DNA of 64,000 nt from Shimazuella kribbensis DSM 45090 (GCF_000428065.1 NZ_ATZF01000011.1:112189-176188), one strand, 5' to 3'. Shown: positions 30,938 to 42,568, counted from the first letter of the stretch. Notes: generated by a model from the letters alone, not told the origin. Made by a program: numbers and translations.

Positions 30938-30968
30938 CATTTTTAGTAGAAAAGGAGGGAAATAGCAA

Positions 30969-31817
30969 ATGGGTATTAAAAAGTATAAACCAACTACACC
31001 TTCACGACGTCATATGACTGGTTCTACTTTTGAAGAGATTACTACATCTACTCCAGAGAAATCTCTTACTACTTCTTTAGTAAGAAAAGCTGGTCGTAAT
31101 AACCAAGGTCGTCTTACCATGCGTCATCAAGGTGGCGGTCACAAACGTAAATACCGTATCATCGACTTCAAACGTAACAAAGACGGTGTTCCAGGAAAAG
31201 TAGCTACGATCGAGTACGATCCAAACCGTTCTGCTAACATTGCACTTATTCATTATGCTGATGGTGAAAAACGCTATGTATTGGCGCCTAAAGGTCTAAA
31301 AGTTGGTATGCAAATCATGTCAGGACCTGAATCTGATATCAAAGTGGGTAATGCATTACCACTCCGCAATATCCCAGTTGGTACTGAAATTCATAATATC
31401 GAGTTAAAACCAGGTCGTGGCGGTCAGTTGGTACGTGCAGCTGGTACATCTGCTCAGTTATTGGGTAAAGGTGCTCACAAAGGCGAAGAAGGAAAATACG
31501 TTATCATTCGTCTAGCTTCTGGTGAAACTCGTATGATCCTTGCAGATTGCCGTGCTACCATCGGTCAAGTTGGTAACCTTGATCATGAATTGATCACAGT
31601 GGGTAAAGCGGGCCGCAGTCGTTGGAAAGGTATCCGTCCAACCGTTCGGGGTTCTGTTATGAATCCTAATGATCACCCACACGGTGGTGGGGAAGGTCGC
31701 GCTCCTATTGGACGTAAGTCTCCTGTTACTCCTTGGGGTAAACCAACTCTTGGCTACAAAACACGTAAGAAAAATAAGGCTTCGGATAAATTTATTGTTC
31801 GTCGTCGTAAGAAATAA
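30969..31817 (+). CDS. rplB: Ribosomal protein uL2
   Basis: Needed for subunit association and peptidyl transfer. 282 residues, slightly longer than the 277 of B. subtilis. Contains [21 protein letters not shown] and the C-terminal loop [21 protein letters not shown] with the conserved His (HPHGGGEG). AAAAGGAGG precedes the ATG. Confidence 0.97.
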   Translation: MGIKKYKPTTPSRRHMTGSTFEEITTSTPEKSLTTSLVRKAGRNNQGRLTMRHQGGGHKRKYRIIDFKRNKDGVPGKVATIEYDPNRSANIALIHYADGEKRYVLAPKGLKVGMQIMSGPESDIKVGNALPLRNIPVGTEIHNIELKPGRGGQLVRAAGTSAQLLGKGAHKGEEGKYVIIRLASGETRMILADCRATIGQVGNLDHELITVGKAGRSRWKGIRPTVRGSVMNPNDHPHGGGEGRAPIGRKSPVTPWGKPTLGYKTRKKNKASDKFIVRRRKK

Positions 31818-31897
31818 TAACCTCTTCCTATCCCGCGGAAGCGATCTTTCGTGGGAGCGTATGTTGGATGATTATGGTATGAGAGGAGGCGTATCGC

Positions 31898-32179
31898 ATG
31901 GGTCGTAGCCTGAAAAAAGGGCCTTTTGCAGATGCTCATCTACTAAAAAAAGTAGAGGTTTTGAACGAGAAAAACGAAAAGAAGATCGTGAAAACATGGT
32001 CTCGTCGTTCTACCATCTTCCCTGATTTTGTCGGTCACACTTTTGCAGTTCATGATGGACGCAAACACGTGCCAGTCTATGTTAGCGAAGATATGGTTGG
32101 TCATAAACTCGGTGAATTTGTTCCTACCCGTACGTATAAAGGACATGCTGGGGACGATAAAAAAACTCGCAAGCGCTAA
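31898..32179 (+). CDS. rpsS: Ribosomal protein uS19
   Basis: 30S head protein near the A-site finger. 93 residues beginning [19 protein letters not shown], with the usual [27 protein letters not shown] core. GAGAGGAGG lies upstream of the ATG. Followed 30 bases later by the unusual rplV. Confidence 0.97.
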   Translation: MGRSLKKGPFADAHLLKKVEVLNEKNEKKIVKTWSRRSTIFPDFVGHTFAVHDGRKHVPVYVSEDMVGHKLGEFVPTRTYKGHAGDDKKTRKR

Positions 32180-32209
32180 TCATTCTTTTTGAAAGAAAGG
32201 AGGGTAAAC

Positions 32210-32728
32210 ATGAACGTCGTACGCCAACGCAAGATTAGAAAGCTGATCAAAGCACATGACATCGCAAGCGTTGCAGAGTTGACCGAACATCTACAAGATG
32301 CAGGTGTAAAATCAACAGAAGAAGCAGTAGCAAAAGATGTTGAAGAATTAGGATTGATCATCGCTTCTACAAAAGGTGGTACAACCAAATTCGTTTTCCC
32401 ACCATTTGCAGTAGCTAAAAATATAAGAATTGCACCTCGTAAAGTTCGATTGGTTATGGACCTGATTCGTGGAAAATCCATCGACGAAGCAGCAGCAATT
32501 CTTAAATTCACCCCACGTGCTGCATCTCCAGTAATTGAGAAAGTACTCAGTTCTGCTGTAGCAAATGCAGAGCATAACTTCAGTCTAAATCAAGGTAACT
32601 TGGTTGTGAAAGAAGCATATGTGGATGAGGGTCCAACGCTTAAACGTTTTATTCCTCGTGCACAGGGACGTGCCAGTCGTATCAACAAGCGGACCAGTCA
32701 CATTACAGTGGTTGTATCCGAAAAATAA
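32210..32728 (+). CDS. rplV: Ribosomal protein uL22 with an N-terminal ArgR-like winged-helix domain
   Basis: 172 residues instead of the usual 110-115. Residues about 70-172 are ordinary L22: [20 protein letters not shown], the tunnel hairpin, and the end [20 protein letters not shown]. Residues about 4-66 match the DNA-binding domain of the arginine repressor: [25 protein letters not shown], then [15 protein letters not shown] and GGTTKFVFP, in the same order and spacing as ArgR/AhrC. The recognition helix has Ala41 and Lys42 where ArgR has Ser and Arg that contact DNA, so operator binding may be lost. AAAGGAGGG sits 6 bases before the ATG, and no start codon with a ribosome binding site occurs near the L22 boundary. 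The gene keeps its normal place between rpsS and rpsC, so this must be the only L22 of the operon. Confidence 0.93.
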   Translation: MNVVRQRKIRKLIKAHDIASVAELTEHLQDAGVKSTEEAVAKDVEELGLIIASTKGGTTKFVFPPFAVAKNIRIAPRKVRLVMDLIRGKSIDEAAAILKFTPRAASPVIEKVLSSAVANAEHNFSLNQGNLVVKEAYVDEGPTLKRFIPRAQGRASRINKRTSHITVVVSEK

Positions 32729-32752
32729 TCTTTCAATAAGGAGGGAAGAACT

Positions 32753-33415
32753 TTGGGTCAAAAAGTTAACCCAGTAGGACTAAGAGTCGGTATTATTCGT
32801 GACTGGGAATCCAAATGGTACGGTGGTAAAGATTACGCTACACTACTTCACGAAGATATTCGTGTTCGCGATCATATCAAAAAACAACTGAAGGACTCTT
32901 CAGTCTCCAAAGTAGAGATCGAGCGTGCAGCAAATCGCCTGAACGTTTCCATCTATACAGCGAAGCCTGGTATGGTTATTGGAAAAGGCGGAACCGAAGT
33001 AGAAAAACTTCGTAACCAACTTACCAAAATGACTGGTAAAAAAGTTCACATCAACATTAACGAAATCAAAAACCCTGAGTTGGATGCTCATCTTGTAGCT
33101 GAAAACATTGCAAGTCAATTAGAGCGTCGCGTATCTTTCCGTCGTGCTATGAAACAAGCAATCGGACGTACTCTGCGTTCTGGAGCTAAAGGGGTTCGCA
33201 CACTTGTAAGTGGTCGTCTTGGTGGTGCTGATATCGCTCGTAGTGAGGGATATAGCGAAGGTACCGTTCCACTTCATACTTTGCGTGCTGATATCGATTA
33301 TGGTTTTGCAGAAGCACATACCACCTATGGTCGTATCGGAGTAAAAGTATGGATTTATCGTGGTGAAGTACTGCCCACTAAAGGCAAAAAAGGAGCAGTA
33401 GAAGGAGGCGAGTAA
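32753..33415 (+). CDS. rpsC: Ribosomal protein uS3
   Basis: mRNA-entry protein with helicase role. 220 residues: [20 protein letters not shown] at the start, the KH motif [16 protein letters not shown] and the C-terminal domain [21 protein letters not shown] start with AAGGAGGG upstream. Confidence 0.97.
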   Translation: MGQKVNPVGLRVGIIRDWESKWYGGKDYATLLHEDIRVRDHIKKQLKDSSVSKVEIERAANRLNVSIYTAKPGMVIGKGGTEVEKLRNQLTKMTGKKVHININEIKNPELDAHLVAENIASQLERRVSFRRAMKQAIGRTLRSGAKGVRTLVSGRLGGADIARSEGYSEGTVPLHTLRADIDYGFAEAHTTYGRIGVKVWIYRGEVLPTKGKKGAVEGGE

Positions 33416-33418
33416 CGC

Positions 33419-33844
33419 ATGCTAATGCCCAAAAAGGTGAAGTTTCGTCGTCCTCACCGTGGCAAAATGCGCGGGAAGGCAAAAGGCGGAACGGAAGTAG
33501 CTTTTGGCGAATATGGCTTAAAAGCACTGGAACCATCTTGGATAACTAACCGTCAAATTGAAGCAGCGCGTATTGCGATGACTCGTTATATCAAACGTGG
33601 TGGGAAAGTATGGATTAAAATTTTCCCAGACAAACCAGTTACTCAAAAACCTCTTGAGGTGCGGATGGGTAGCGGTAAAGGTTCCCCTGAAAAATGGGTA
33701 GCTGTTGTAAAACCAGGTAAAATCATGTTTGAATTAGCGGGAGTACCAGAGGAAGTAGCACGTGAAGCAATGCGTCTAGCAGCTCACAAACTTCCAATTA
33801 AAACGAAATTTGTTAAACGTGAAGAAGTAGGTGGTAACGAATGA
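33419..33844 (+). CDS. rplP: Ribosomal protein uL16
   Basis: 50S protein at the A-tRNA elbow. 141 residues. The first ATG (33419) gives [19 protein letters not shown], which aligns with MLLPKR of Bacillus; a second ATG is two codons on. Its stop overlaps the rpmC start as ATGA. Confidence 0.97.
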   Translation: MLMPKKVKFRRPHRGKMRGKAKGGTEVAFGEYGLKALEPSWITNRQIEAARIAMTRYIKRGGKVWIKIFPDKPVTQKPLEVRMGSGKGSPEKWVAVVKPGKIMFELAGVPEEVAREAMRLAAHKLPIKTKFVKREEVGGNE

Positions 33845-34053
33845 AAGCAGCAGAGCTAATCGAGTTGACCACCACTGAAATCGAACAAAGACTGACGCAG
33901 TGCAAAGAAGAATTGTTTAACCTTCGTTTTCAATCTGCAACAGGGCAATTGGAAAATCCTAATCGTTTAGGACAAGTCCGCAAGGACATTGCTCGTTGCA
34001 AAACTGTCCTTCGCCAGCGTGAACTGGATAGCGAAAGGAGGAATCAGGGTTGA
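33841..34053 (+). CDS. rpmC: Ribosomal protein uL29
   Basis: Two-helix protein at the tunnel exit next to L23. 70 residues with the signature [22 protein letters not shown]. Overlaps both neighbours, L16 by four bases and S17 by four, indicating tight translational coupling. Confidence 0.96.
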   Translation: MKAAELIELTTTEIEQRLTQCKEELFNLRFQSATGQLENPNRLGQVRKDIARCKTVLRQRELDSERRNQG

Positions 34054-34319
34054 GCGAACAACGTACAACACGTCGGAAAGTGCGTGTCGGTAAAGTGGTC
34101 AGCGACAAAATGGATAAAACAATTGTAGTTACAGTAGAAACTTACAAAAAGGATCGACTGTACGGCAAACGTGTAAAACATACCAAAAAGTTTAAAGCCC
34201 ATGATGAAAACAACCAAGCAAAAACAGGTGACATCGTCAAAATCATGGAGACTCGCCCATTGTCAAAAGATAAGAATTGGCGTCTCGTAGAGATCGTAGA
34301 AGAGGCTGTCATCATCTAG
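34050..34319 (+). CDS. rpsQ: Ribosomal protein uS17
   Basis: Primary 16S 5'-domain binder. 89 residues with [22 protein letters not shown] and the conserved [19 protein letters not shown] end. TTG start overlapping the rpmC stop, with GAAAGGAGG just before it inside rpmC. Confidence 0.95.
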   Translation: MSEQRTTRRKVRVGKVVSDKMDKTIVVTVETYKKDRLYGKRVKHTKKFKAHDENNQAKTGDIVKIMETRPLSKDKNWRLVEIVEEAVII

Positions 34320-34349
34320 GGAGTTCTCTTAAGGAAGGAGGAAAGACCG

Positions 34350-34718
34350 ATGATTCAACAACAGTCACGTCTTCGAGTTGCAGATAACTCCGGTGCAAAA
34401 GAAATCATGTGCATTCGTGTGTTAGGTGGGTCGATGAAGTCTACTGCTAGTATCGGTGATATCATCGTTGCTTCGGTGAAACAAGCTACACCCGGAGGCG
34501 TTGTTAAGAAAGGCGATGTAGTTAGATGTGTAGTAGTTCGTACTACTCGCGCTAGCCGTCGTCCTGATGGCTCCTATATCCGTTTCGATGAAAATGCAGC
34601 AGTCGTGATTAAGGATGACAAAAGCCCACGTGGTACTCGTATCTTTGGACCGGTTGCCCGTGAGTTGCGCGATCGCGACTTTATGAAGATTATCTCCTTG
34701 GCACCAGAAGTGCTCTAA
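34350..34718 (+). CDS. rplN: Ribosomal protein uL14
   Basis: Subunit-interface protein, docking site of silencing factor RsfS. 122 residues starting [26 protein letters not shown], ending [20 protein letters not shown]. Standard length and AAGGAGGAAAG ribosome binding site. Confidence 0.97.
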   Translation: MIQQQSRLRVADNSGAKEIMCIRVLGGSMKSTASIGDIIVASVKQATPGGVVKKGDVVRCVVVRTTRASRRPDGSYIRFDENAAVVIKDDKSPRGTRIFGPVARELRDRDFMKIISLAPEVL

Positions 34719-34752
34719 GGACAGATCGTGAGAGATAAGGAGGTGCGCATGA

Positions 34753-35133
34753 GTGAAAAGCGAAAAACGCCCCAATAAACTTCACATCAAAACTGGTGAT
34801 ACGGTTATCGTGATGCGTGGGAAAGAAGCTCCATACTTCCAAGATGGCAAAAAGGTGTACACGAAAGGTCGTGTCATCAAAATGCTTCCAAAAGAAGGAA
34901 GAGCACTTGTTGAGGGAGTCAACATGGTGAAAAAACACTCCCGACCAACACAAACAAATCCGCAAGGTGGAATTGTCGAGAAAGAAGCGCCAATCGAAGT
35001 ATCCAACTTGATGATTGAAGATCCAAAAACAAAACAACCAACCCGTATTGGCTATAAGTTTATCGATGGTAAAAACGGTGAACAGAAAAAAGTACGGTTT
35101 GCGAAAAAGTCAGGCGAAATCCTGGATAAATAG
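34753..35133 (+). CDS. rplX: Ribosomal protein uL24, with a loop insertion
   Basis: Assembly initiator and tunnel-exit protein. 126 residues, against 101-105 in most Bacillales. The KOW motif is interrupted: after [15 protein letters not shown] comes [12 protein letters not shown], about ten extra residues, before [20 protein letters not shown]. There is also an N-terminal extension of about nine residues and a few more in the last loop (DGKNGEQKK). GTG start with AAGGAGGTG. Core motifs ([17 protein letters not shown]) are normal, so the protein is surely functional. Confidence 0.95.
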   Translation: MKSEKRPNKLHIKTGDTVIVMRGKEAPYFQDGKKVYTKGRVIKMLPKEGRALVEGVNMVKKHSRPTQTNPQGGIVEKEAPIEVSNLMIEDPKTKQPTRIGYKFIDGKNGEQKKVRFAKKSGEILDK

Positions 35134-35157
35134 TATTAAGGAAGGGAGGTACATTCC

Positions 35158-35700
35158 TTGACTGCTCGGTTAAAAGAAACATACACAAATGAAATTATTT
35201 CTTCTTTGATGAATAAGTTCGAGTACAAGTCAGTCATGCAAGTCCCAAAGGTGGAAAAAATCGTCATCAACATGGGTGTTGGTGAAGCTGTACAAAACTC
35301 CAAAGTATTGGACAATGCAGTGGAAGATTTGACTTCTATCTCTGGACAAAAACCAGTTATTACTCGTGCGAAAAAATCAATCGCTGGATTTAAACTTCGT
35401 GAAGGCATGCCAATCGGTGTGAAGGTAACCTTGCGTGGTGCGCGTATGTACGATTTCTTAGAAAAATTGATCAACATCTCGCTACCTCGTGTTCGTGACT
35501 TCCGTGGTATTTCCCCTAAATCTTTTGATGGACGTGGAAACTATACACTTGGAGTGAAAGAACAACTCATCTTCCCTGAGATCTCATATGACAAGATTGA
35601 TAAAGTACGAGGTATGGACGTAGTTATTGTAACTACAGCTAATACCGACGAAGAAGCATTTGCATTACTATCCGAAATGGGGATGCCATTTCGTAAATAA
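35158..35700 (+). CDS. rplE: Ribosomal protein uL5
   Basis: Binds 5S rRNA and contacts P-tRNA. 180 residues with [19 protein letters not shown], the [22 protein letters not shown] segment and the [20 protein letters not shown] loop. TTG start with AAGGGAGGT. Confidence 0.97.
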   Translation: MTARLKETYTNEIISSLMNKFEYKSVMQVPKVEKIVINMGVGEAVQNSKVLDNAVEDLTSISGQKPVITRAKKSIAGFKLREGMPIGVKVTLRGARMYDFLEKLINISLPRVRDFRGISPKSFDGRGNYTLGVKEQLIFPEISYDKIDKVRGMDVVIVTTANTDEEAFALLSEMGMPFRK

Positions 35701-35721
35701 AGAGGCAAAGGAGGGAATCCG

Positions 35722-35907
35722 TTGGCCAGAAAATCGATGATCGTCAAATCACAGCGCAAACCGAAATTCGAGGTGCAAGGATATACTCGTTGCGAACGCT
35801 GTGGACGACCTCACTCTGTATTACGCAAATTTCGACTATGTCGTATCTGTTTCCGTGAATTGGCCTACAAAGGGCAGATTCCCGGCGTAAAAAAAGCAAG
35901 CTGGTAA
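35722..35907 (+). CDS. rpsN: Ribosomal protein uS14, zinc (C+) form
   Basis: 61 residues, short type-Z S14 with four zinc cysteines (Cys24, Cys27, Cys40, Cys43) in CERCGRP and CRICF. Ends with the conserved [14 protein letters not shown] start; AAAGGAGGG upstream. Confidence 0.96.
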   Translation: MARKSMIVKSQRKPKFEVQGYTRCERCGRPHSVLRKFRLCRICFRELAYKGQIPGVKKASW

Positions 35908-35931
35908 TGCTGCTGAAAGGAGGGCTCACAC

Positions 35932-36330
35932 ATGGTGATGACAGATCCCATTGCGGATATGCTGACTAGAATTCGTAACGCAAACATGGTTCGCCATGAG
36001 AGTGTTGAACTACCTGCCTCTCGTGTGAAACGCGAGATTGCAGAAATTCTAAAACAAGAAGGATTTATTCGCGATGCTGAATACATCGAGGATAGCAAAC
36101 AAGGTATCCTTCGCATTTTCTTGAAGTACGGTCAAAACAACGAAAAGGTAATCACTGGTTTGAAAAGAATCAGTAAACCTGGACTTCGTGTATATGCCAA
36201 ATCTACTGAAGTACCTCGTGTACTACGTGGACTTGGAATTGCGATTCTATCAACCAATAAAGGAATCGTAACGGATAAAGAAGCACGTCAACAACGCGTT
36301 GGTGGAGAAGTGCTAGCATACATCTGGTAA
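35932..36330 (+). CDS. rpsH: Ribosomal protein uS8
   Basis: Central-domain 16S binder and, in other bacteria, the spc-operon repressor. 132 residues. The first ATG gives [18 protein letters not shown] as in Bacillus. C-terminal [31 protein letters not shown] is canonical. Confidence 0.97.
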   Translation: MVMTDPIADMLTRIRNANMVRHESVELPASRVKREIAEILKQEGFIRDAEYIEDSKQGILRIFLKYGQNNEKVITGLKRISKPGLRVYAKSTEVPRVLRGLGIAILSTNKGIVTDKEARQQRVGGEVLAYIW

Positions 36331-36349
36331 TGATGGAGGTGAACCAAAC

Positions 36350-36886
36350 ATGTCTCGTATCGGGAAAAAACCGATTACTGTTCCTGCTGGTGTTGAGATA
36401 AACTTGGAAGGCAGTCAGTTGACAGTAAAAGGACCCAAAGGTACTTTGACTCGCAATCTGCACGCAGATATGAAGATCAATATCTCTGAGAATGAGTTGT
36501 TGGTTGAGCGTCCTAGCGATCATCGTACCCACCGGGCACTGCACGGTACAACTCGTAGCATCATCTCCAACATGGTGGAAGGTGTTTCTACTGGTTTTGC
36601 TAAAACCCTTGACCTAGTTGGTGTTGGGTACCGTGCATCCAAAAAAGGAACCAATGTAGTGCTGAACGTTGGATATTCTCACCCAGTTGAGATTACACCA
36701 GCAGAAGGTATCGAACTAGATGTTCCTACTCAAACTCAAGTGATCGTTAAAGGGATCGACAAAGAAAAAGTCGGTGCTATGGCAGCTAATATTCGTTCCG
36801 TTCGTGAACCTGAGCCATATAAAGGTAAAGGTATTAAATACTCTACAGAGCGAATTCGTCGTAAAGAAGGTAAAACTGGTAAGTAG
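36350..36886 (+). CDS. rplF: Ribosomal protein uL6
   Basis: Sarcin-ricin-loop neighbour. 178 residues in two repeated domains; [16 protein letters not shown] at the start and [25 protein letters not shown] at the end. GGAGGTG precedes the ATG. Confidence 0.97.
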   Translation: MSRIGKKPITVPAGVEINLEGSQLTVKGPKGTLTRNLHADMKINISENELLVERPSDHRTHRALHGTTRSIISNMVEGVSTGFAKTLDLVGVGYRASKKGTNVVLNVGYSHPVEITPAEGIELDVPTQTQVIVKGIDKEKVGAMAANIRSVREPEPYKGKGIKYSTERIRRKEGKTGK

Positions 36887-36918
36887 AATTTTTAATTTAG
36901 AAGGGAGTGAACCAGACC

Positions 36919-37281
36919 GTGATTCAAAAAGCAGATCGCAATGCAAAGCGGAAAAAGCGTCACCTTCGGGTTCGGAAAAAACTTTTTGGCACGGCTCTTC
37001 GTCCTCGCCTCAATGTATTCCGTTCATCCAAGAACATCTATGCACAACTTATTGATGATGAAGCAGGCGTAACCCTTGTTTCCGCTTCTACGATGGATAA
37101 AGAGTACCAAGGCGCAGGTGGTGGAACCGTTGATGCAGCTAAAAGTATCGGCGAGTTGGTTGCCAAACGTGCTGTCGAAAAAGGATACAACAAAGTTGTC
37201 TTTGATCGTGGAGGATACCTCTATCATGGTCGTGTAAAAGCCTTAGCGGATGGGGCAAGGGAAGGAGGTCTTGACTTCTAA
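36919..37281 (+). CDS. rplR: Ribosomal protein uL18
   Basis: 5S rRNA-binding protein. 120 residues, the Bacillus length, when started at the GTG at 36919, 8 bases after AAGGGAGTGA; a GTG at 36907 lies within the ribosome binding site. [20 protein letters not shown] and the [24 protein letters not shown] end are typical. Confidence 0.96.
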   Translation: MIQKADRNAKRKKRHLRVRKKLFGTALRPRLNVFRSSKNIYAQLIDDEAGVTLVSASTMDKEYQGAGGGTVDAAKSIGELVAKRAVEKGYNKVVFDRGGYLYHGRVKALADGAREGGLDF

Positions 37282-37796
37282 TGAAACAGAACAAAGGAAA
37301 CAAAAGAGATAGAGAACAGTCCGAGTTTACAGAAAAACTGGTTAACATCAACCGTGTTGCAAAAGTTGTAAAAGGTGGACGTCGTTTTAGTTTCAGTGCA
37401 CTTGTAGTAGTTGGTGATGGGAAAGGCCGCGTTGGTGCTGGTATCGGTAAAGCGGCAGAAGTACCAGAAGCAATTAAAAAAGGCGTAGAAGCAGCGAAGA
37501 AAAACCTTATTACTGTTCCGCTAACTAGAAATACGATTCCTCATGAAATCGTAGGTCGTTTTGGAGCAGGTAAAGTTCTTTTGAAGCCAGCTAGCCAAGG
37601 TACTGGTGTTATCGCTGGTGGTCCTGTACGTGATGTACTAACTGTTGCTGGTGTTGGTGATATCTTGACTAAGTCAACTGGTTCAAACAACCCAATCAAC
37701 ATGGTACGTGCAACGCTCGCTGGTCTGTCTAGTCTTAAACAAGCGGAGCAAGTAGCAAAACTACGCGGCAAAACCGTTGAAGAGCTACTCGGATAA
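37281..37796 (+). CDS. rpsE: Ribosomal protein uS5
   Basis: Accuracy protein (ram site) at the mRNA entry. 171 residues with [18 protein letters not shown], the spectinomycin-site loop [16 protein letters not shown] and [19 protein letters not shown]. Start overlaps the rplR stop by one base (TAATG). Confidence 0.97.
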   Translation: MKQNKGNKRDREQSEFTEKLVNINRVAKVVKGGRRFSFSALVVVGDGKGRVGAGIGKAAEVPEAIKKGVEAAKKNLITVPLTRNTIPHEIVGRFGAGKVLLKPASQGTGVIAGGPVRDVLTVAGVGDILTKSTGSNNPINMVRATLAGLSSLKQAEQVAKLRGKTVEELLG

Positions 37797-37808
37797 GGAG
37801 GGATAACC

Positions 37809-37997
37809 GTGGCAAACAAATTAGCGATTACCCTCAGACGGAGTATGATTGGGCAGTCGGAACGTGTTCGGGTAACCCTTCGTACATTAGGCCTTACCAA
37901 ACGTGAACAAACTGTGGTCAAGCCTGATGATGCTTCGATTCGAGGTATGGTAAATCAAGTTGTTCATCTTGTAGATGTAAAAGAAGTGACTGAATAA
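37809..37997 (+). CDS. rpmD: Ribosomal protein uL30
   Basis: Small 50S protein, 62 residues: [23 protein letters not shown] then [17 protein letters not shown] start with AAGGAGGG upstream. Confidence 0.95.
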   Translation: MANKLAITLRRSMIGQSERVRVTLRTLGLTKREQTVVKPDDASIRGMVNQVVHLVDVKEVTE

Positions 37998-38031
37998 TTG
38001 CTTTGACTTAATACAAGAGGAGGTGCAAAGC

Positions 38032-38472
38032 ATGAAATTAAACGAGCTAAAACCAGCACCTGGCTCTCGCAAAGAGTCAAGACGTGTAGGTCGTGGAACT
38101 GGTTCCGGTTCTGGTAAAACCTCTGGTCGTGGACACAAAGGTCAAAACGCTCGCTCTGGTGGTGGTGTTCGACCAGGTTTTGAAGGTGGTCAAAACCCTA
38201 TCTACCGTCGTTTGCCAAAGCGTGGATTTACCAGCCCAAATCGCAAAGAATATGCGATTGTCAATCTAGACACGTTGAGCCGTTTTGCTGAGGGGACAGA
38301 AGTTACTCCTGAGCTATTGGTGGAGCAAGGTATCGTGAAGGATTTGAAGTCCGGACTTAAGATTCTTGGAAACGGCGAGCTAAACGTAAAGATTTCTGTT
38401 AAAGCTCATAAGTTTTCAGAAACTGCAGCTGAGAAAATCAGAGCCGCTGGCGGAGCAACGGAGGTAATCTAA
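38032..38472 (+). CDS. rplO: Ribosomal protein uL15
   Basis: Late-assembly 50S protein with a long basic N-terminal tail. 146 residues: [58 protein letters not shown] at 38032 after GAGGAGGTG; ends two bases before secY. Confidence 0.97.
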   Translation: MKLNELKPAPGSRKESRRVGRGTGSGSGKTSGRGHKGQNARSGGGVRPGFEGGQNPIYRRLPKRGFTSPNRKEYAIVNLDTLSRFAEGTEVTPELLVEQGIVKDLKSGLKILGNGELNVKISVKAHKFSETAAEKIRAAGGATEVI

Positions 38473-38473
38473 C

Positions 38474-39775
38474 ATGTTTGCGACCCTTGGTAACATTTTT
38501 AAGGTAGAAGACCTCCGCCGTCGAATATTTTTTACTCTTATCATGTTAGTAGTATTTCGAGTAGGTAGTTTTATCCCTGTTCCAAACACAAACCCTGCTG
38601 TATTACAGCAACTTGCTGATAAAAGTCAAGGAGTATTCGGCCTGATCAATGCTTTTTCTGGTGGAGCCTTCAGTAATTTCTCTATCTTTGCGATGGGGAT
38701 TATGCCTTATATTACTGCTTCGATCATTGTTCAACTACTCACGATGGATGTAATTCCTGCATTTGCTCGTTGGGCAAAAGAAGGGGAGACAGGTAGACGT
38801 AAAATTACACAAGCGACACGTTATTTTACGATCACTTTGGCTTTGATCCAATCGATTACTTTGTCCTTAGGATTTGATCGTTTGTTAGGAAATGGATTTA
38901 TACAGAACCCTAACTTTTGGACTTACGCACTTATCTCTCTAACATTAACAGCGGGTACAGCTTTCTTGATGTGGGTAGGGGAGCAAATCACAGAAAAAGG
39001 GATTGGGAACGGTATCTCTATTCTTATTTTTGCTGGTATTGCTGCTAGCATCCCTACTCATATCAGTCAGATATACAGTAGCTTGTTTACCAAGAATGCA
39101 CCGATTGCCATTGGTGTATTAAAAACTGTCGGATTACTTATTGTGGTTGTGCTAGTCATTGTGGCTGTTATTTACATCCAACAAGGTGTACGTAAAATCC
39201 CAGTCCAATATACCAAGCGTGTGGTAGGACGTAAGATGTATGGGGGGCAATCGACTCACTTGCCTTTTAAAATCAATGCGGCAGGTGTTATCCCAGTAAT
39301 CTTTGCATTATCACTTTTGCTTTTCCCACCAACTATCGCAAGTTTTTGGGCAGGAAATGCAGTAGCAGATTGGATTCGGGTGAACTTTGACTATACACAA
39401 GCTCCACTAGGTATGATTCTTTATGTGCTTCTAATTGTTGGATTTACGTATTTCTATACTTTTGTACAGATCAATCCAATGCAATTATCGGATCAGATGA
39501 AGAAAAATGGTGGTTTTGTTCCTGGTATTCGTCCTGGTAAAGCGACAGAATCTTATCTCACAAAAGTATTAAATCGCCTTACGCTTCCAGGGGCATTTTT
39601 CCTTGCAGCAGTTGCCATTCTTCCAGTCTTTATCATTTCTCTGTCAGGTCTTCCACAATCTGTGCAGATCGGTGGTACTTCCTTGTTGATCGTAGTTGGG
39701 GTAGCACTAGAAGTAATGAAGACGATCGAGAGCCAACTAATCAAGCGCCACTACAAAGGATTCATGAATAGCTAA
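38474..39775 (+). CDS. secY: Preprotein translocase subunit SecY
   Basis: Channel subunit of the Sec translocon; 433 residues, ten membrane helices. The plug region GVFGLINAFSGGAFSNFSIFAMG, the cytoplasmic RQ/KIPVQYTKRVVGRKMYGG loop that contacts SecA and ribosome, and the C-terminal FMNS are standard. ATG one base after the rplO stop. Confidence 0.97.
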   Translation: MFATLGNIFKVEDLRRRIFFTLIMLVVFRVGSFIPVPNTNPAVLQQLADKSQGVFGLINAFSGGAFSNFSIFAMGIMPYITASIIVQLLTMDVIPAFARWAKEGETGRRKITQATRYFTITLALIQSITLSLGFDRLLGNGFIQNPNFWTYALISLTLTAGTAFLMWVGEQITEKGIGNGISILIFAGIAASIPTHISQIYSSLFTKNAPIAIGVLKTVGLLIVVVLVIVAVIYIQQGVRKIPVQYTKRVVGRKMYGGQSTHLPFKINAAGVIPVIFALSLLLFPPTIASFWAGNAVADWIRVNFDYTQAPLGMILYVLLIVGFTYFYTFVQINPMQLSDQMKKNGGFVPGIRPGKATESYLTKVLNRLTLPGAFFLAAVAILPVFIISLSGLPQSVQIGGTSLLIVVGVALEVMKTIESQLIKRHYKGFMNS

Positions 39776-39851
39776 GACAAAGAAACTGACATACACGAAA
39801 GACCTATTTGGGTCAAACTTGATACGTGTGGCCGTCCTTCCGGAGGGATGA

Positions 39852-41261
<1,410 letters not shown>

Positions 41262-41265
<4 letters not shown>

Positions 41266-41594
41266 AGGCCTTAAAAGAGGCAGCAAGTCGAATTCATTTA
41301 GGGCAGATAATAATGGTCTTATCTGGACGGGAAGCAGGAAAAAATGCTGTTGTCGTTCGTTTGGATGATTCTTATGTCTGGCTCGCAAATGGCAAAGATA
41401 GAAAGTTTGGGAAGCCAAAACGTAAGAATAGACGTCATATACAACCTACCAAATTTATTTGCGAAGATGTTTGCGAAGCGATACAATCCAGTGGAACTGT
41501 AGATGATGCAAAATTGGTGTTTGCCCTAAATCAGTACAAAAAGCTGAATTTGAAGGGGGGGAAATCTGTTACAGAGCATAGAAAAAACACCTAA
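41262..41594 (+). CDS. KOW-domain RNA-binding protein (L14e-like)
   Basis: 110 residues. The N-terminal half, [25 protein letters not shown], is a KOW motif, related to archaeal/eukaryotic L14e-type proteins, and a basic tract follows ([15 protein letters not shown]). In Bacillales a small KOW gene of this kind (ybzG type) lies between map and infA. Likely ribosome-associated; its precise role is not known to me. Translationally coupled to map by ATGA. Confidence 0.75.
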
Positions 41595-41751
41595 CGAGAT
41601 TGAGGTGGAAATGGCTGAGCTTGACTAAGATCCATGATTAGGTTAACTTAGTTGTGATCTGTAAGTCATTTGAAAGCTAGTGACTTATTCATATGAGGCG
41701 ATGAAGCGAAAGCTCAGCTATTTACTATGTTTTTGGTGGCAGAGTAACTTA

Positions 41752-41970
41752 TTGGCCAAAGAAGATGTGATTGAGGTTGAGGGTATTGTAAAAGAACCCC
41801 TACCTAACGCCATGTTTAAAGTGGAGTTAGAGAACGGTCATGAAGTTCTCGCTCATGTATCTGGTAAGATTCGCATGCACTTCATTCGGATATTGCCAGG
41901 AGACAAAGTGACAGTTCAACTTTCTCCATACGACTTATCCCGTGGGCGTATTACCTATCGGTATAAATAG
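41752..41970 (+). CDS. infA: Translation initiation factor IF-1
   Basis: 30S A-site-binding OB-fold factor, 72 residues: [10 protein letters not shown] to [15 protein letters not shown]. The TTG at 41752 matches the family start, but the only upstream purine tract is GGTGG at 41735-41739, 12 bases away. In-frame ATG (41701) and GTG (41680) exist upstream and would add a hydrophobic 17- or 24-residue stretch not seen in IF-1. The 157 bases between the KOW gene and infA have short inverted repeats (TAAGTCA/TGACTTA near 41662-41687) and may regulate infA. Confidence 0.92.
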   Translation: MAKEDVIEVEGIVKEPLPNAMFKVELENGHEVLAHVSGKIRMHFIRILPGDKVTVQLSPYDLSRGRITYRYK

Positions 41971-42051
41971 TCTAAAGGTTAGAGTGGAGATTAGAAGTTA
42001 CAGCAAAACAGAAACTTCTATTTGTCCCTCTAAAATAGGAGGTTTGGAGAA

Positions 42052-42165
42052 GTGAAGGTTCGACCATCCGTAAAACCCATTTGCGAGAAATGCAAAGTCA
42101 TCAAACGCAATGGAAAAGTAATGGTGATTTGTGAAAATCCAAGGCACAAACAAAAGCAAGGTTAG
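42052..42165 (+). CDS. rpmJ: Ribosomal protein bL36
   Basis: 37 residues, zinc form, ligands Cys11, Cys14, Cys27 and His32 ([22 protein letters not shown]). GTG start with AGGAGG at 42037-42042. Too short for standard gene length cut-offs; identified by position between infA and rpsM. Confidence 0.93.
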   Translation: MKVRPSVKPICEKCKVIKRNGKVMVICENPRHKQKQG

Positions 42166-42180
42166 GAGGTGTAGAGATAG

Positions 42181-42549
42181 ATGGCACGTATAGCAAGTAT
42201 TGACTTACCTCGTGAAAAACGGGTAGAGATCGCTCTCACCTACATCTACGGTATCGGACGCCCAAAAGCGAATGAAATCTTGGCTGCAACTGGAATCAAT
42301 CCAGATACTCGTGTACGTGATCTTACAGAAGAAGAAGTTTCCAAACTACGTACTTACATCGATAAAGGTGTAGTAGTAGAAGGTGACCTTCGTCGTGAGA
42401 TTGCTCTTAACATCAAACGTTTGATGGAGATCGCATCCTACCGTGGTATTCGTCATAGAAGAGGTTTACCTGTTCGTGGTCAAAGTTCGAAGACCAATGC
42501 TCGTACACGTAAAGGTCCACGTCGTACTGTAGCGAACAAGAAGAAATAA
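42181..42549 (+). CDS. rpsM: Ribosomal protein uS13
   Basis: 30S head protein forming bridges B1a/B1b. 122 residues: [33 protein letters not shown] helix-hairpin motif, and the basic tail [26 protein letters not shown] precedes the ATG. Confidence 0.97.
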   Translation: MARIASIDLPREKRVEIALTYIYGIGRPKANEILAATGINPDTRVRDLTEEEVSKLRTYIDKGVVVEGDLRREIALNIKRLMEIASYRGIRHRRGLPVRGQSSKTNARTRKGPRRTVANKKK

Positions 42550-42568
42550 TAAGTAAGGAGGGATACAA

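Noticed and set aside
30320-30940. 206-codon minus-strand frame over rplD-rplW
   Set aside because: It is antisense to two confident ribosomal genes, with Phe/Thr/Ser-rich composition and no ribosome binding site.
32189-32209. Earlier start for rplV
   Set aside because: It would place the start inside the AAAGGAGGG ribosome binding site of the ATG at 32210.
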